DNA of 64,000 nucleotides from Pseudobdellovibrionaceae bacterium. Its GTDB lineage: Bacteria; Bdellovibrionota; Bdellovibrionia; Bdellovibrionales; Bdellovibrionaceae. Both the position numbers and the translations under genes were made by a program. Positions 18,405 to 27,218 of this stretch are shown piece after piece (within the stretch, counting starts at the first letter, position 1; every line of letters begins with the position of its first letter). The DNA is taken from assembly GCA_030158485.1 (NCBI GenBank), contig JAOASS010000019.1:44658-108657 (forward strand), given 5' to 3'. Below the pieces are notes generated by a model. It saw nothing but the letters and a program-made list of their open reading frames with translations. It was not told the DNA's origin and did no database searches.

Positions 18405-19726
18405 TTAAAATTTTAGCTCAGATTGCTTTTCGGAATGCTTTTAAAAATTGGCGACACAGCTTGGCTGCGATTATTTCTATTTCTGCAGGGTTTCTTTCGC
18501 TGGTCTTATTTCAAGGATACATTACAGATGTGAATCGCATGTACGAAGATGGCTACACGCATCGGGCAATGTATGGGCATCTTTTAATAGAAAATCCAGA
18601 AATTCAAACAACTGAAGGCAAAGCTCGCCCAGAGGATTTTTTTATAACATCAGAAGAGCAACAGAAAGTTTCTCAGTTTTTGGCGGATAATTCTTACGAC
18701 GTTAAAGACACAGTCCGATTTTTGCCCGTAACCGGCATGGCCACCAACGGAAAAAATTCTTTTATTTTTGTAGCAATGGGTTATGACGTCGATGCCGGAG
18801 CGCGAGTCCGAGCTCCGCACTGGGCTTGGGAAGCGCTTTATGGATTACCATTGCAAGTTGCAAATGATCCCCAAGGCGTTGTTTTAGGACAATCTTTAGG
18901 TTTTTTATTGGGATGTGTTCCCGATAAGAAAAATACCCGAATGGTTCAAAATTATGGTTATGTGGCAGAAGATCGTCCATTTACTTGCCAAAAAGATTCC
19001 GTACAATTAACCGCAACGACAGTCACCGGACAATTAAATGCAATTGATTTAAACGTTGTGGGTTTAATCGACGGTGGATACAAAGATATAGATGAAAAGT
19101 GGATGAAGATTTCACTGGAAAATGCCCAGACGATTCTAAATACAGATAAAATTCAATTTCAGTCAGTTTTGCTCAATAAAGAACGCAAAGCAGATAAATT
19201 TGTCAAAAAATTTAATGAATTTTCCAAATCGCAAGGTCTTAAACTGCACGCCATAAAATGGTATGACCATCAAATCGCTGATGTTTATAAGCAGATCAAA
19301 AGTTTGCTCGGAATTTTTCAAACGTTTATTGTCACTGTCATTCTTACCATTGCGTGCTTATCTGTTTTAAATACGGTTGTTAAAAGTGTAAAAGAACGAA
19401 CAAAAGAAATTGGTACTTTGCGAAGTATTGGATTTACCGGAAAACAAGTAGGATACATATTTTCACTTGAAGCTTTGTATTTAAGTATGATGGGTGTCGT
19501 CGTGGGCGCAACAGTTGCTGTAGTAACTACTTTTTCTGTGAATCAAGCAGGAATTTTGTACCGCGCAGGTTTGTTATCAGAACCGATTGTTTTTACAATT
19601 GGCTATGACTTTAGAGCTTATTTTTTATGTACTCTTTTGTTGGGAATTCTTGCTATTTTAGCAAGTCATTTAGCGACTAAATCCACAGTCAGGGCCGCTG
19701 TTGCGCAAAATTTAACTCATGTTTGA
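18401..19726 (+). CDS. Second FtsX/LolE-like ABC transporter permease
   Basis: The 441-residue protein has the same layout as the permease at 16362: an N-terminal segment (IAFRNAFKNWRHSLAAI), a large periplasmic domain with several cysteines, and three C-terminal membrane segments. The coupling motif is VKERTKEIGTLRSIGFTGKQV. The two permeases probably act as a heterodimer with the single ATPase, as LolC and LolE do with LolD. Its 3' end overlaps the convergent gene at 19712 by 15 bases. Confidence 0.88.
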   Translation: MIKILAQIAFRNAFKNWRHSLAAIISISAGFLSLVLFQGYITDVNRMYEDGYTHRAMYGHLLIENPEIQTTEGKARPEDFFITSEEQQKVSQFLADNSYDVKDTVRFLPVTGMATNGKNSFIFVAMGYDVDAGARVRAPHWAWEALYGLPLQVANDPQGVVLGQSLGFLLGCVPDKKNTRMVQNYGYVAEDRPFTCQKDSVQLTATTVTGQLNAIDLNVVGLIDGGYKDIDEKWMKISLENAQTILNTDKIQFQSVLLNKERKADKFVKKFNEFSKSQGLKLHAIKWYDHQIADVYKQIKSLLGIFQTFIVTVILTIACLSVLNTVVKSVKERTKEIGTLRSIGFTGKQVGYIFSLEALYLSMMGVVVGATVAVVTTFSVNQAGILYRAGLLSEPIVFTIGYDFRAYFLCTLLLGILAILASHLATKSTVRAAVAQNLTHV

Positions 19727-20680
19727 AATTTGTTTTTTAAATTCAGACAATATTTTATCGGATACTAATAGATTGTGTTCCTTGCATATTGAGGGATGAA
19801 CTTTAATTGTGATGGTTCTTGTTTCACACCACTCAATTGTTGTGATTCCTATTGGATAGGAGGCAGACCCTGGTGGAGCCATAATCCAAGCACGATTTTT
19901 CAAATTGGAATTTATAAGATTTTTTTGATTCCAAATTCCGAGATCAGAAAAGCTTCCCATCCAAAAAGAACGATTTTTTCCTGCTTGAGCAAGCCACTTC
20001 ATCCCTTTTATTCCGATCCACTGACCAATATTGGCAAGTTGCCAGTAAGCCCAATACAAACCGGCCTTCAAATCCTTTTTATAATTTTCAAAAGATTTTT
20101 GGATGTCTAAGTCATCATTTCCTTTAAAATCTGTGACAATAAAGCTCACAATATTTTGACTAGTTTTTGTTTCAGGAAAAGCACCACGCAAGTCGACAGG
20201 TGAAAGCCAAGTGCTTTTGTCTTCTGGATTTCTATAAAGTTGTTTTTTTATAATTCGATCAAATTCAGAAATAATAAAAAATCCAAGATTCAATTTTTTC
20301 TGTTTTGCCAAATCCTTCAATTTTTGATTTTCGTTTGTGCTTAATATCCAGTAGCTCACATCATCAGGTAAACTTGCTGGTTTATCAGATGAATAATATT
20401 TCCAAGGATTGTGGGGCAGCCTTGGATGAATGATAAGACTCTTGATCAAAAGATAGAAGTTCAAGTAATTTGGCGGGGGCTTTAATGCTCTGATCGGAGG
20501 TGTAATTTCAAGACCTTCGCTTTTAATTAAACTTTGAATTTTTCCGAAACCATCGGCTTCTCGGTGATGAAAGTGTACTTTTGTAAGAGGCTTTCCGCGG
20601 TCTTGAAACATCATAGTGGCTAGATCGGATTGCCCCATATCGGATCGAATTTCAAACCATTTGGAAGCCCAATCAGTCAT
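19712..20680 (-). CDS. Condensation-domain-like acyltransferase (CAT/PapA fold)
   Basis: A 322-residue protein with HHREADG at residues 38-44, an exact match to the HHxxxDG active-site motif of non-ribosomal condensation domains and related BAHD/PapA/wax-ester acyltransferases. A later segment, GSFSDLGIWN near residue 240, may match the structural DFGWG region. It is shorter than a full condensation domain (about 450) and the region before the motif is only 37 residues, so the first lobe is compact. It starts inside the end of the upstream gene (ATGA) in a three-gene operon. The substrate is unknown. Confidence 0.6.
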   Translation of the reverse strand: MTDWASKWFEIRSDMGQSDLATMMFQDRGKPLTKVHFHHREADGFGKIQSLIKSEGLEITPPIRALKPPPNYLNFYLLIKSLIIHPRLPHNPWKYYSSDKPASLPDDVSYWILSTNENQKLKDLAKQKKLNLGFFIISEFDRIIKKQLYRNPEDKSTWLSPVDLRGAFPETKTSQNIVSFIVTDFKGNDDLDIQKSFENYKKDLKAGLYWAYWQLANIGQWIGIKGMKWLAQAGKNRSFWMGSFSDLGIWNQKNLINSNLKNRAWIMAPPGSASYPIGITTIEWCETRTITIKVHPSICKEHNLLVSDKILSEFKKQISNMS

Positions 20681-21813
20681 AAAAAACCAATCTCAAGCTG
20701 ATTAAAATCGTTTATTTCTTCAAATACTGAAGATTTTTTTTCGGTATTCACTTTGTATAAAGATCCGTCAATAGTTGTAAACAAAAAGCCTGACTTTTTC
20801 AAAGACAAAGGTTTTTGCGTGTGTTTATCCCAAAGATTGACTGTCAAAATACTGAATTGATCTACTTGTGGTAATTTATTATTTTGATACCAGAAAACTT
20901 CGATAAATTTCAATAGATGAGAATTTTCATCACCAGAAACCGAAGTAAACATTAGGAGTTGTTGAATTTTAAGGGCCTCATTTCGTCGGATACTTTGTTT
21001 GCCGAAGAGCGGTAGCAACCGGGCCATTAGCTTAAGATAAAAAGGCCACTTTTTAATAATTGTTTTTTTTGCGTCACTTGTTGGAGCCGGAAGGACATAA
21101 GCTTTTACATCTCCATTTTCTTCTAAAACAAAAAAGTCATGGAAAGATTTTTTAAAAACAAGAAGTGTTCTGATAAGATCATCTTGATCCCAGCTGAGAT
21201 CATTTTTGTTACAAAGAAGATTTATAAGTAACGGAACTTCCGATTCTCTGATGGGCCTGACATTGCGAGTACATCGAATGAGGGGTTTCCATCGTCCCCA
21301 AATTGAATAGGATTTATAACTGTTCACTTTTTCATAACTAAAATCACCAGGTCTTTTCTTTTTGACAAGTGCTTTTTGTGCTAAATTATTTTCGTTCCAG
21401 ACGGCTGTTACAAAGCCGATACAGTTATCGAAGTCTTCGATCTGAGGTGAATTTCCGACGACATCACCGTAAAACTTCCTCCACTGCAAGCGAGCTTCTC
21501 GATCAAGCTGAGGCGTTGTTCTTAGATCACTCGTGTATCCAAGGCAAATTTGTTTTCCTTTCCACTGCATTTTTCTAAAAGTGGAAACTCCAAATCCTTG
21601 AACCGATTTATCATGATTCAGAAACTGGAATACAAAAGCACGGTGCCCTTGGGCTTTTAGGAAATGATAGAAGTTGGGTTTTCGTTCGAATGATATTTGA
21701 AGAGATTCCGAGCTGATAGAAGTTTGATCAATGATTGAAAAAATTGATTCTTGATCATTTTCATTACCGATTTTAACTCTCGGGTGATGAATCAAAAGTT
21801 TTTCAAGCTTCAT
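20677..21813 (-). CDS. GNAT-like two-lobed protein of unknown function
   Basis: A 378-residue protein I cannot name. The N-terminal half contains a strand-rich pattern (AFVFQFLNHDKSVQGFGVST, then KQICLGYTSDLRTTP) resembling the central strands of a GNAT acyltransferase. The second half (NVRPIRESEVPLLINLL) begins like another GNAT lobe ('RP...E...L..L'). The two halves may be tandem GNAT folds. It is directly upstream of the condensation-like gene (4-base overlap), and the upstream gene's stop abuts its ATG. A related function within the operon is an inference. Confidence 0.5.
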   Translation of the reverse strand: MKLEKLLIHHPRVKIGNENDQESIFSIIDQTSISSESLQISFERKPNFYHFLKAQGHRAFVFQFLNHDKSVQGFGVSTFRKMQWKGKQICLGYTSDLRTTPQLDREARLQWRKFYGDVVGNSPQIEDFDNCIGFVTAVWNENNLAQKALVKKKRPGDFSYEKVNSYKSYSIWGRWKPLIRCTRNVRPIRESEVPLLINLLCNKNDLSWDQDDLIRTLLVFKKSFHDFFVLEENGDVKAYVLPAPTSDAKKTIIKKWPFYLKLMARLLPLFGKQSIRRNEALKIQQLLMFTSVSGDENSHLLKFIEVFWYQNNKLPQVDQFSILTVNLWDKHTQKPLSLKKSGFLFTTIDGSLYKVNTEKKSSVFEEINDFNQLEIGFL

Positions 21814-22491
21814 TTAGTTAAAAGCGGGAATTTCTATTGGATCAAGCGTGGAATTTTGTTTTTGACCAGATCGATGATTTCGAAACAAGCGCTTGCCTAG
21901 AAAGCGTGCAATAAAAGCAGGTTCTTTGTAAAAAGCTTTTATCACTGCAGGAATAGAACCCATTTCGACTATTTCAGAAGTTTTTTCTGCCATTCCTTCG
22001 ATGAAAACGTGGCCTTCATAAATTCTGGAAGGTTTACAAATACTGTAGATTTCTCCGAGTTTTGTTTTTGATGAATCATAGGAATAAAGTGGGTAACACT
22101 TTCCTTTGGCTGTTTGAATAACAAGATCACCAAAGAGTCTGAGCCAAAACTTAGCGCGAAGAGGTCCATTTTTCAATACGGGATGAATCCAGAGACCCGT
22201 TAGCTCAAAGCACTTTTCGATTTTTTCTTGCAGTTCTTGATGCCCCTCGACAATTTCGCGAGGCAGTTGCTCAAGAACTCGAAAGGGTCCGTTCAGCGAT
22301 AAAATATAACCGCCGAACATAGTTTGAATATCACCACAATCTGTTTCAGTTACGATTGCAATAACTTTTGAACGTTTTAAATATTCCAACGGATAGCACA
22401 CATCTAAGTATTTTTGCGTGAATTGGCTATAGGCCGCTAAATGAAGATCGCTTTTTATTTCACGAAATACGATTGGTGATTTTAGAGCCAT
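21814..22491 (-). CDS. Unknown protein heading the acyltransferase-like trio, possibly GNAT-fold
   Basis: The 225-residue protein opens the operon. The segment FELTGLWIHPVLKNGPLRAK resembles the acetyl-CoA-binding strand-helix of GNAT proteins ('E...LWV.P..RG.GL'), and a Tyr-rich stretch follows. The pyrophosphate-loop glycines are not clear, so this is weak. A basic C-terminal region (KRLFRNHRSGQKQN) precedes the end. All three genes of the trio are contiguous, and 189 non-coding bases lie upstream. Confidence 0.5.
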   Translation of the reverse strand: MALKSPIVFREIKSDLHLAAYSQFTQKYLDVCYPLEYLKRSKVIAIVTETDCGDIQTMFGGYILSLNGPFRVLEQLPREIVEGHQELQEKIEKCFELTGLWIHPVLKNGPLRAKFWLRLFGDLVIQTAKGKCYPLYSYDSSKTKLGEIYSICKPSRIYEGHVFIEGMAEKTSEIVEMGSIPAVIKAFYKEPAFIARFLGKRLFRNHRSGQKQNSTLDPIEIPAFN

Positions 22492-22680
22492 TGTGTCTCC
22501 TCCTGCGAACTCTTTCGCTGATTACTTTTGGATATCAGCAATGAAAATGCCAGTTATGATTTCGTTAGCACGGCTTAGTTAGATTAGAGCAGGGCCAAAT
22601 GGGCACCGCTTCAAATGCGAAACGAACATAAATTGTTCATTAAACTTATCAGCCTACTTATTTTAATCAAGCCAAAGAAT

Positions 22681-23805
22681 TTAAATTTCTTCTTCGCTAT
22701 CTTTAAAGAGTTCTTCTGAAAAAACACCTGTTGCGATGGCTTGCGAAACCTTTTTATGATGTTCGCTACTGATCACTTCCAGAGCCTTATCGAAAGGCAT
22801 CGGGTCAGGATTTTTAATTTTATCCAACTTAAATTGCAGGATCTTTTTGTATCCTACTTCAAGAAGCTCTTTATTTAAAGGCCCGTTAGCGGACGCATCA
22901 ACCAATGCATCTAATGCTCGCATTGGAGCGCCAGGCTCATTACAATATAGAAGAATATCATTTCCTGCTTTTAAAGCTTGAATCGCAATTTCTTCGGTCG
23001 AATACTGATTGGTCAAGGCTTTCATACCCAAATCATCTGTAATAATCAGCCCCCTGTAACGACAGTTTCCCCTTAAAACTTTCTGAATCATAATTTCAGA
23101 TAAGGACGCGGGATAATCAGGATCAACTTGAGGGTAAAGAATATGGGACATCATGCACATTTCTACGCGTGAACGAAAAGATTTTTTAAATGGCTGGAGC
23201 TCAATCTGTTCAAGCCTTGTAATATCCAGATTTTCAATAGGAAGAGCTTCATGGCTATCAAGTAAAGTATTTCCATGTCCTGGGAAATGCTTTACACACG
23301 CAATAACATGAGACTTCAGAAGTCCTCGAACTAATGCAGACGCATGTTTAACGACTAAGTTGAAATCAGTGCCAACGGAGCGGTCACCAATTACAATATT
23401 TTGCGGATTTGTTAAAACATCAACACAAGGTGCGAAGTCTAAATTAATTCCAAAAGCGTTAAGCTCAGCTCCTAAACATTGGCTAAAATGAAATGAAAGT
23501 GTTGGATTATCAATATCGCCAATTTTTTTTAGGGGCGGCCAAATTGTAAAAGGATCTTTTAACCGTGCAACACGTCCACCTTCCATATCAATACCAATAA
23601 AAAGTGGAGCTTTATCGGGCATTAAATGGCGGAAGGATTGAATTTCGGTGCAAAGTTCGTGAAGCTGTTTTGGATCTTTTGTGTTTCGTGAAAATAAAAC
23701 AACGCCACCAATATTATTTTCAATAATAAAGTTTTTTTCTTCTGCTGTTACCGATGGGCCAGATAACCCGATCATCAAATGCTGACCGATTACAGATTGA
23801 ATCAT
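22681..23805 (-). CDS. nagZ: Beta-N-acetylhexosaminidase NagZ
   Basis: Family 3 glycoside hydrolase that removes N-acetylglucosamine from GlcNAc-anhydroMurNAc (with or without peptide) in cell-wall recycling. The 374-residue protein carries the histidine loop KHFPGHGNTLLDSHEALP near residue 165 and the nucleophile motif IITDDLGMKAL near residue 250. FIGIDMEGGRVARL contributes to the substrate pocket. It has no signal peptide, so it acts in the cytosol. It overlaps the upstream gene by 4 bases. The extra 30 residues at the C-terminus are charged. Confidence 0.93.
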   Translation of the reverse strand: MIQSVIGQHLMIGLSGPSVTAEEKNFIIENNIGGVVLFSRNTKDPKQLHELCTEIQSFRHLMPDKAPLFIGIDMEGGRVARLKDPFTIWPPLKKIGDIDNPTLSFHFSQCLGAELNAFGINLDFAPCVDVLTNPQNIVIGDRSVGTDFNLVVKHASALVRGLLKSHVIACVKHFPGHGNTLLDSHEALPIENLDITRLEQIELQPFKKSFRSRVEMCMMSHILYPQVDPDYPASLSEIMIQKVLRGNCRYRGLIITDDLGMKALTNQYSTEEIAIQALKAGNDILLYCNEPGAPMRALDALVDASANGPLNKELLEVGYKKILQFKLDKIKNPDPMPFDKALEVISSEHHKKVSQAIATGVFSEELFKDSEEEI

Positions 23806-24722
23806 GGGCCCTCATTTTTCTGGGAACTATTAGGTGGGGTAGGCGTTTGGCCTTTAATCAAGATTCCCTGTCCTTGCGGAACACCTTCTTGTTTTCCCGC
23901 CGGGACAGGTGCTTTTTCAAGATTTTTAAAGTACTGAGTCACAACATTCTTTTCACCCATGGGGACAGAGCCAAAAATATTTTTTGCAACGGTTTCTGGT
24001 AAGCCAATTGTTCCGATTGCATCTGCAGGCTTTTGAACCAGTTCAGTTGTTAATCTGGCATCTTTAACTTCTGTAGCTAAAGCTTCGCCTTTATCATTCA
24101 CAAAACTTGTGAACTTGTTTTTCTTAAAAATATTTTCCACGCGAAAAGAAGAAAAGCCTTTATACTTTTCTTCTTTTAAGACTTGTGCTTGTCCTTTTTC
24201 GACTGTGCCATCTTCTTCTGCAATGGCCGTGTATTCATAATTTGAACTAGTTTGTAAGCCTGTTTTTGATCTAAGCATTGTGTAGACTAGAAAAGTACTT
24301 AAAAAAGTGCCTGGCTTGATATCATTTTTAATTGAAATGTTTTTCTTACCTGTTTCAATCACAGTCGCGGTCATTTTACCTTTCGAAAACTTAGCATCGA
24401 TTGTTTTTGACTGTTTGCCGACTAGAGAAGTGTATTTATAAGAAAGGGGATTCAGAGTTTCATCTGAAGTCGCGACAAGGCTTTCCATGATTTCATTTCC
24501 GCCGGCAGAAATTCGAGTTATCGACTGTGAAATAAATTTCTTTTCTTTTGAATTAAACTGATAACGAATAATTGAAAATCCAATGTGTTGATCCCCAGAA
24601 ACAACTTTGTAGTATCCTTCGAATAAAGTGTCGGCACTGGTAGGCGCAGCTCCAAATGCAAAGGGTGTTAAAATAAAAAGCAAAAAATTAAAGATAACGA
24701 CATAAAATAAGCTCTGGATCAT
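23802..24722 (-). CDS. Secreted DUF3108/DUF6134-like protein of unknown function
   Basis: The 306-residue protein has a signal peptide (MIQSLFYVVIFNFLLFILTP, then FAFGA). The body consists of repeated beta strands ('GYYKVVSGDQHIGFSIIRYQF', 'LVATSDETLNPLSYKYTS') like the DUF3108/DUF6134 beta-barrel-like families, where a modified polymer is bound in some members. The last 45 residues are Pro, Gln and Lys rich and probably flexible. It overlaps nagZ by 4 bases (ATGA), suggesting co-translation with cell-wall recycling; whether this is functional is not known. The family assignment is tentative. Confidence 0.55.
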   Translation of the reverse strand: MIQSLFYVVIFNFLLFILTPFAFGAAPTSADTLFEGYYKVVSGDQHIGFSIIRYQFNSKEKKFISQSITRISAGGNEIMESLVATSDETLNPLSYKYTSLVGKQSKTIDAKFSKGKMTATVIETGKKNISIKNDIKPGTFLSTFLVYTMLRSKTGLQTSSNYEYTAIAEEDGTVEKGQAQVLKEEKYKGFSSFRVENIFKKNKFTSFVNDKGEALATEVKDARLTTELVQKPADAIGTIGLPETVAKNIFGSVPMGEKNVVTQYFKNLEKAPVPAGKQEGVPQGQGILIKGQTPTPPNSSQKNEGP

Positions 24723-24857
24723 AGTCTAGTTACACCACTTTCTTATTGGAAGATGATCTCGTGAGTCTTGGCCAACGTCAAAGTCTGTCTGACAAAAGTC
24801 TTAAAGGGAAAAGAACACTGAAGATTTTCAAACGGACTCGGCGCAGAATAAGAATGA

Positions 24858-27059
24858 ATGAAGACTCGTTTTATTCGAAATAACCGGGGACAAGTCGCTA
24901 TTTTTATAGCCCTCATGTTTCAAGTTCTTTTTCTTTTTTTTGCTATGATTGTAAACGTTGGTTTACTTGTTCATCATAAGATTAATCTTCAAAACTCTGT
25001 GGATATTGCGGCCTATTACGGAGCTTCAAAGCAAGCAGAAGTTTTAAACGCGATTTCTCATGTGAATTATCAGATTCGACAAAGCTGGAAATTACTAGTT
25101 TGGCGACAGAAGGTTTTGGGGACAGCGGGAATTGACCCGACATCACCTAATTTTCCTTATAGAAAGTTAGCTATGAATCAAGCTTTGGGTGAAGTGCTAG
25201 CGGGCGGACAAGCCGAGCCTCAAAATAGTGTTTTTAAGCGTCCCACTTTTTGTATTACGTATTCGCCACACGAAATCAAAGGACAGGGCGCTGCGGTTTC
25301 AACGGAAAATACTTGTCGATTTATGTATAATTCAAATTTCATAAAATTACCGTCAGCTAATATTCTTTATATACCCGGGTTCTTTAACTTCGGAACAACT
25401 GTTGCTGCGGCGATTACGTCGGCAGCAAATCAAGCTTTTAAAAGATGCGCCGATACAGGTGCTCTAAATTATATGATCGGCGGTATCTTTATCGCAGCTC
25501 ATATTAGGGACTCGGAAGAGCGTGCGTATTTGATGAATTATTTAGCAACGGGTTTGAGTGTTGATGAAAATAATTTTTACGAACTATCAGGTGATCAAGT
25601 TAAATTAGGACTAGAAAAAACTTTAAAGAAAAATTTGACTGACGCCAATCGCGCGACAGTTGACTTTGAAGTGTATAATTCACTTGCTGCCAGTTCTTGT
25701 CGCAATGCTGTCGGGCCAGGTGGAACAAATCAACCTCAGTGGATGGTTCCTATTAACACTTACCCTGTTTGGCGTTATCTTGACTGTAATTCTAATTTAA
25801 ATGAAACAGATGGAACTATTTCTTCATCTTCAAGACAACTTATAAAACAGCAATTACCAGCGCTTATCGATGAAGCAACGGAATCTTATAAAGAAGGTGC
25901 CAAAAAAGTCAGTGAAGCTCTTCAGCCACGGCCGACGTTGATTGGCTTTGAAAAAGATCCTTGGTGTGTTCCTTATGTCGGTGTACGAGCCAGTGCAAAA
26001 CCAAAAATTCCTTTTATGCCTTTATCAGAAGTTGAAATTACAGCAGAAGCTTACACAAAACCTTTCGGCGGTAGGATGGGGCCCTGGTACGTAAAAGATT
26101 GGCCACAAGCAGTCACTCCTGCCGCGAGATTATCTTACAAAGCAAACTCCATTAATTTTCAATCAGATCGAAGCGAAGAAATCGGGCCTGTTCGAGTCAC
26201 AGACTTAAGTGGAATCGATAAAATTGATGATCCTGCTTGGGCGGCCAATATCGCAAGATTTGCGGGTGATACTTTAGGTTTTTCTTCTGAAAGAGTTCTT
26301 GCTTATTTTCATCGAGCTCTAATGGGAGACTATGAGGCTCCGAACAGTTATGAAAAACTATCAACTGGAGCTCAAAATTATCCTTTTCCTGTTTCACCCG
26401 ATTCAAAAGTGAGTTTGCGATACTACGAAGATATTATTTCAACTTATTCTGAAAACGGCCCGCGGGATTCTTTAACTTGGGATAAAACTTCAAATATGGC
26501 ACCGCGATTACGCCTGATGGAAATTGCGGCCTTGGCGCCGACGATCTATGATTTAAATTATTATTCGATCGACCCTGATTTTTATAATAATTATTTTACG
26601 CAAATAGAAAAGCACAAAGAAAAACGCGGCGGCTGGGACGCGGGACATGTTTTATTAGGAGACTACGGCTGGCGTGGCGATACAGAAGCCGGAAAGAAAA
26701 TGAATATTTTTGATCAAATTAAAATCCAAAGAGATGTCGGTGCCACGGCAGCATTAAATTCTGATATTTCGATGCCTTATGCCGTCAAAAAAGCCAGTCA
26801 TCTTTTAAATTCATGGGCCGTGGATAATTTATTAGACTACAAAATAAATAGCGCAAAATTTGGTGAATGTTTTTCCCCAGCTTCGGGTGATTTTGAAACT
26901 CCAATGAATCCACCAACGCCAGGAAATTGTGTTGACGGGGGTCGAGTCGGAAACTCTGTGAAGCTTGTTTCAAAAGATTGGCTGAAGTCTTCTGATCTCG
27001 AACTCGGTGGAAGCGGACAAACTGGCGCGATACGAAATCCTCCACCGCCTGAATGGTAG
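24858..27059 (+). CDS. TadG-like envelope protein with one N-terminal membrane segment
   Basis: A 733-residue protein whose first 60 residues match the TadE/TadG pattern: RNNRGQVAIFIALMFQ, then a hydrophobic segment, then NLQNSVDIAAYYGASKQAE, the 'N..A..AAL..A...' helix that follows the membrane segment in Flp-pilus TadG proteins. After it comes a very large extracytoplasmic region with several cysteines and many aromatic residues, without a domain I know. No tad ATPase, prepilin or platform gene lies in this window. Next on the strand are two secreted Gly-rich proteins, probably in the same operon. Confidence 0.6.
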   Translation: MKTRFIRNNRGQVAIFIALMFQVLFLFFAMIVNVGLLVHHKINLQNSVDIAAYYGASKQAEVLNAISHVNYQIRQSWKLLVWRQKVLGTAGIDPTSPNFPYRKLAMNQALGEVLAGGQAEPQNSVFKRPTFCITYSPHEIKGQGAAVSTENTCRFMYNSNFIKLPSANILYIPGFFNFGTTVAAAITSAANQAFKRCADTGALNYMIGGIFIAAHIRDSEERAYLMNYLATGLSVDENNFYELSGDQVKLGLEKTLKKNLTDANRATVDFEVYNSLAASSCRNAVGPGGTNQPQWMVPINTYPVWRYLDCNSNLNETDGTISSSSRQLIKQQLPALIDEATESYKEGAKKVSEALQPRPTLIGFEKDPWCVPYVGVRASAKPKIPFMPLSEVEITAEAYTKPFGGRMGPWYVKDWPQAVTPAARLSYKANSINFQSDRSEEIGPVRVTDLSGIDKIDDPAWAANIARFAGDTLGFSSERVLAYFHRALMGDYEAPNSYEKLSTGAQNYPFPVSPDSKVSLRYYEDIISTYSENGPRDSLTWDKTSNMAPRLRLMEIAALAPTIYDLNYYSIDPDFYNNYFTQIEKHKEKRGGWDAGHVLLGDYGWRGDTEAGKKMNIFDQIKIQRDVGATAALNSDISMPYAVKKASHLLNSWAVDNLLDYKINSAKFGECFSPASGDFETPMNPPTPGNCVDGGRVGNSVKLVSKDWLKSSDLELGGSGQTGAIRNPPPPEW

Positions 27060-27218
27060 AAAATTCGTCTCAAATCGAGATTTCACCTCGTCAATTTGAT
27101 TGATAGTTCTACATCCAACCTGAGGGGTATCGGTCACGTTTATATCAAGATGAGAACTTTAGGTTTTCCCATTCAATTTCAACTAATTAGCGTCGATAAT
27201 AAAGAATCAGGGGGAACT

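Noticed and set aside
27096..27218. N-terminal extension of the Gly/Cys-rich protein
   Set aside because: A GTG start at 27219 with GGGGGAA and a signal peptide is better; the upstream part has no ribosome binding site.
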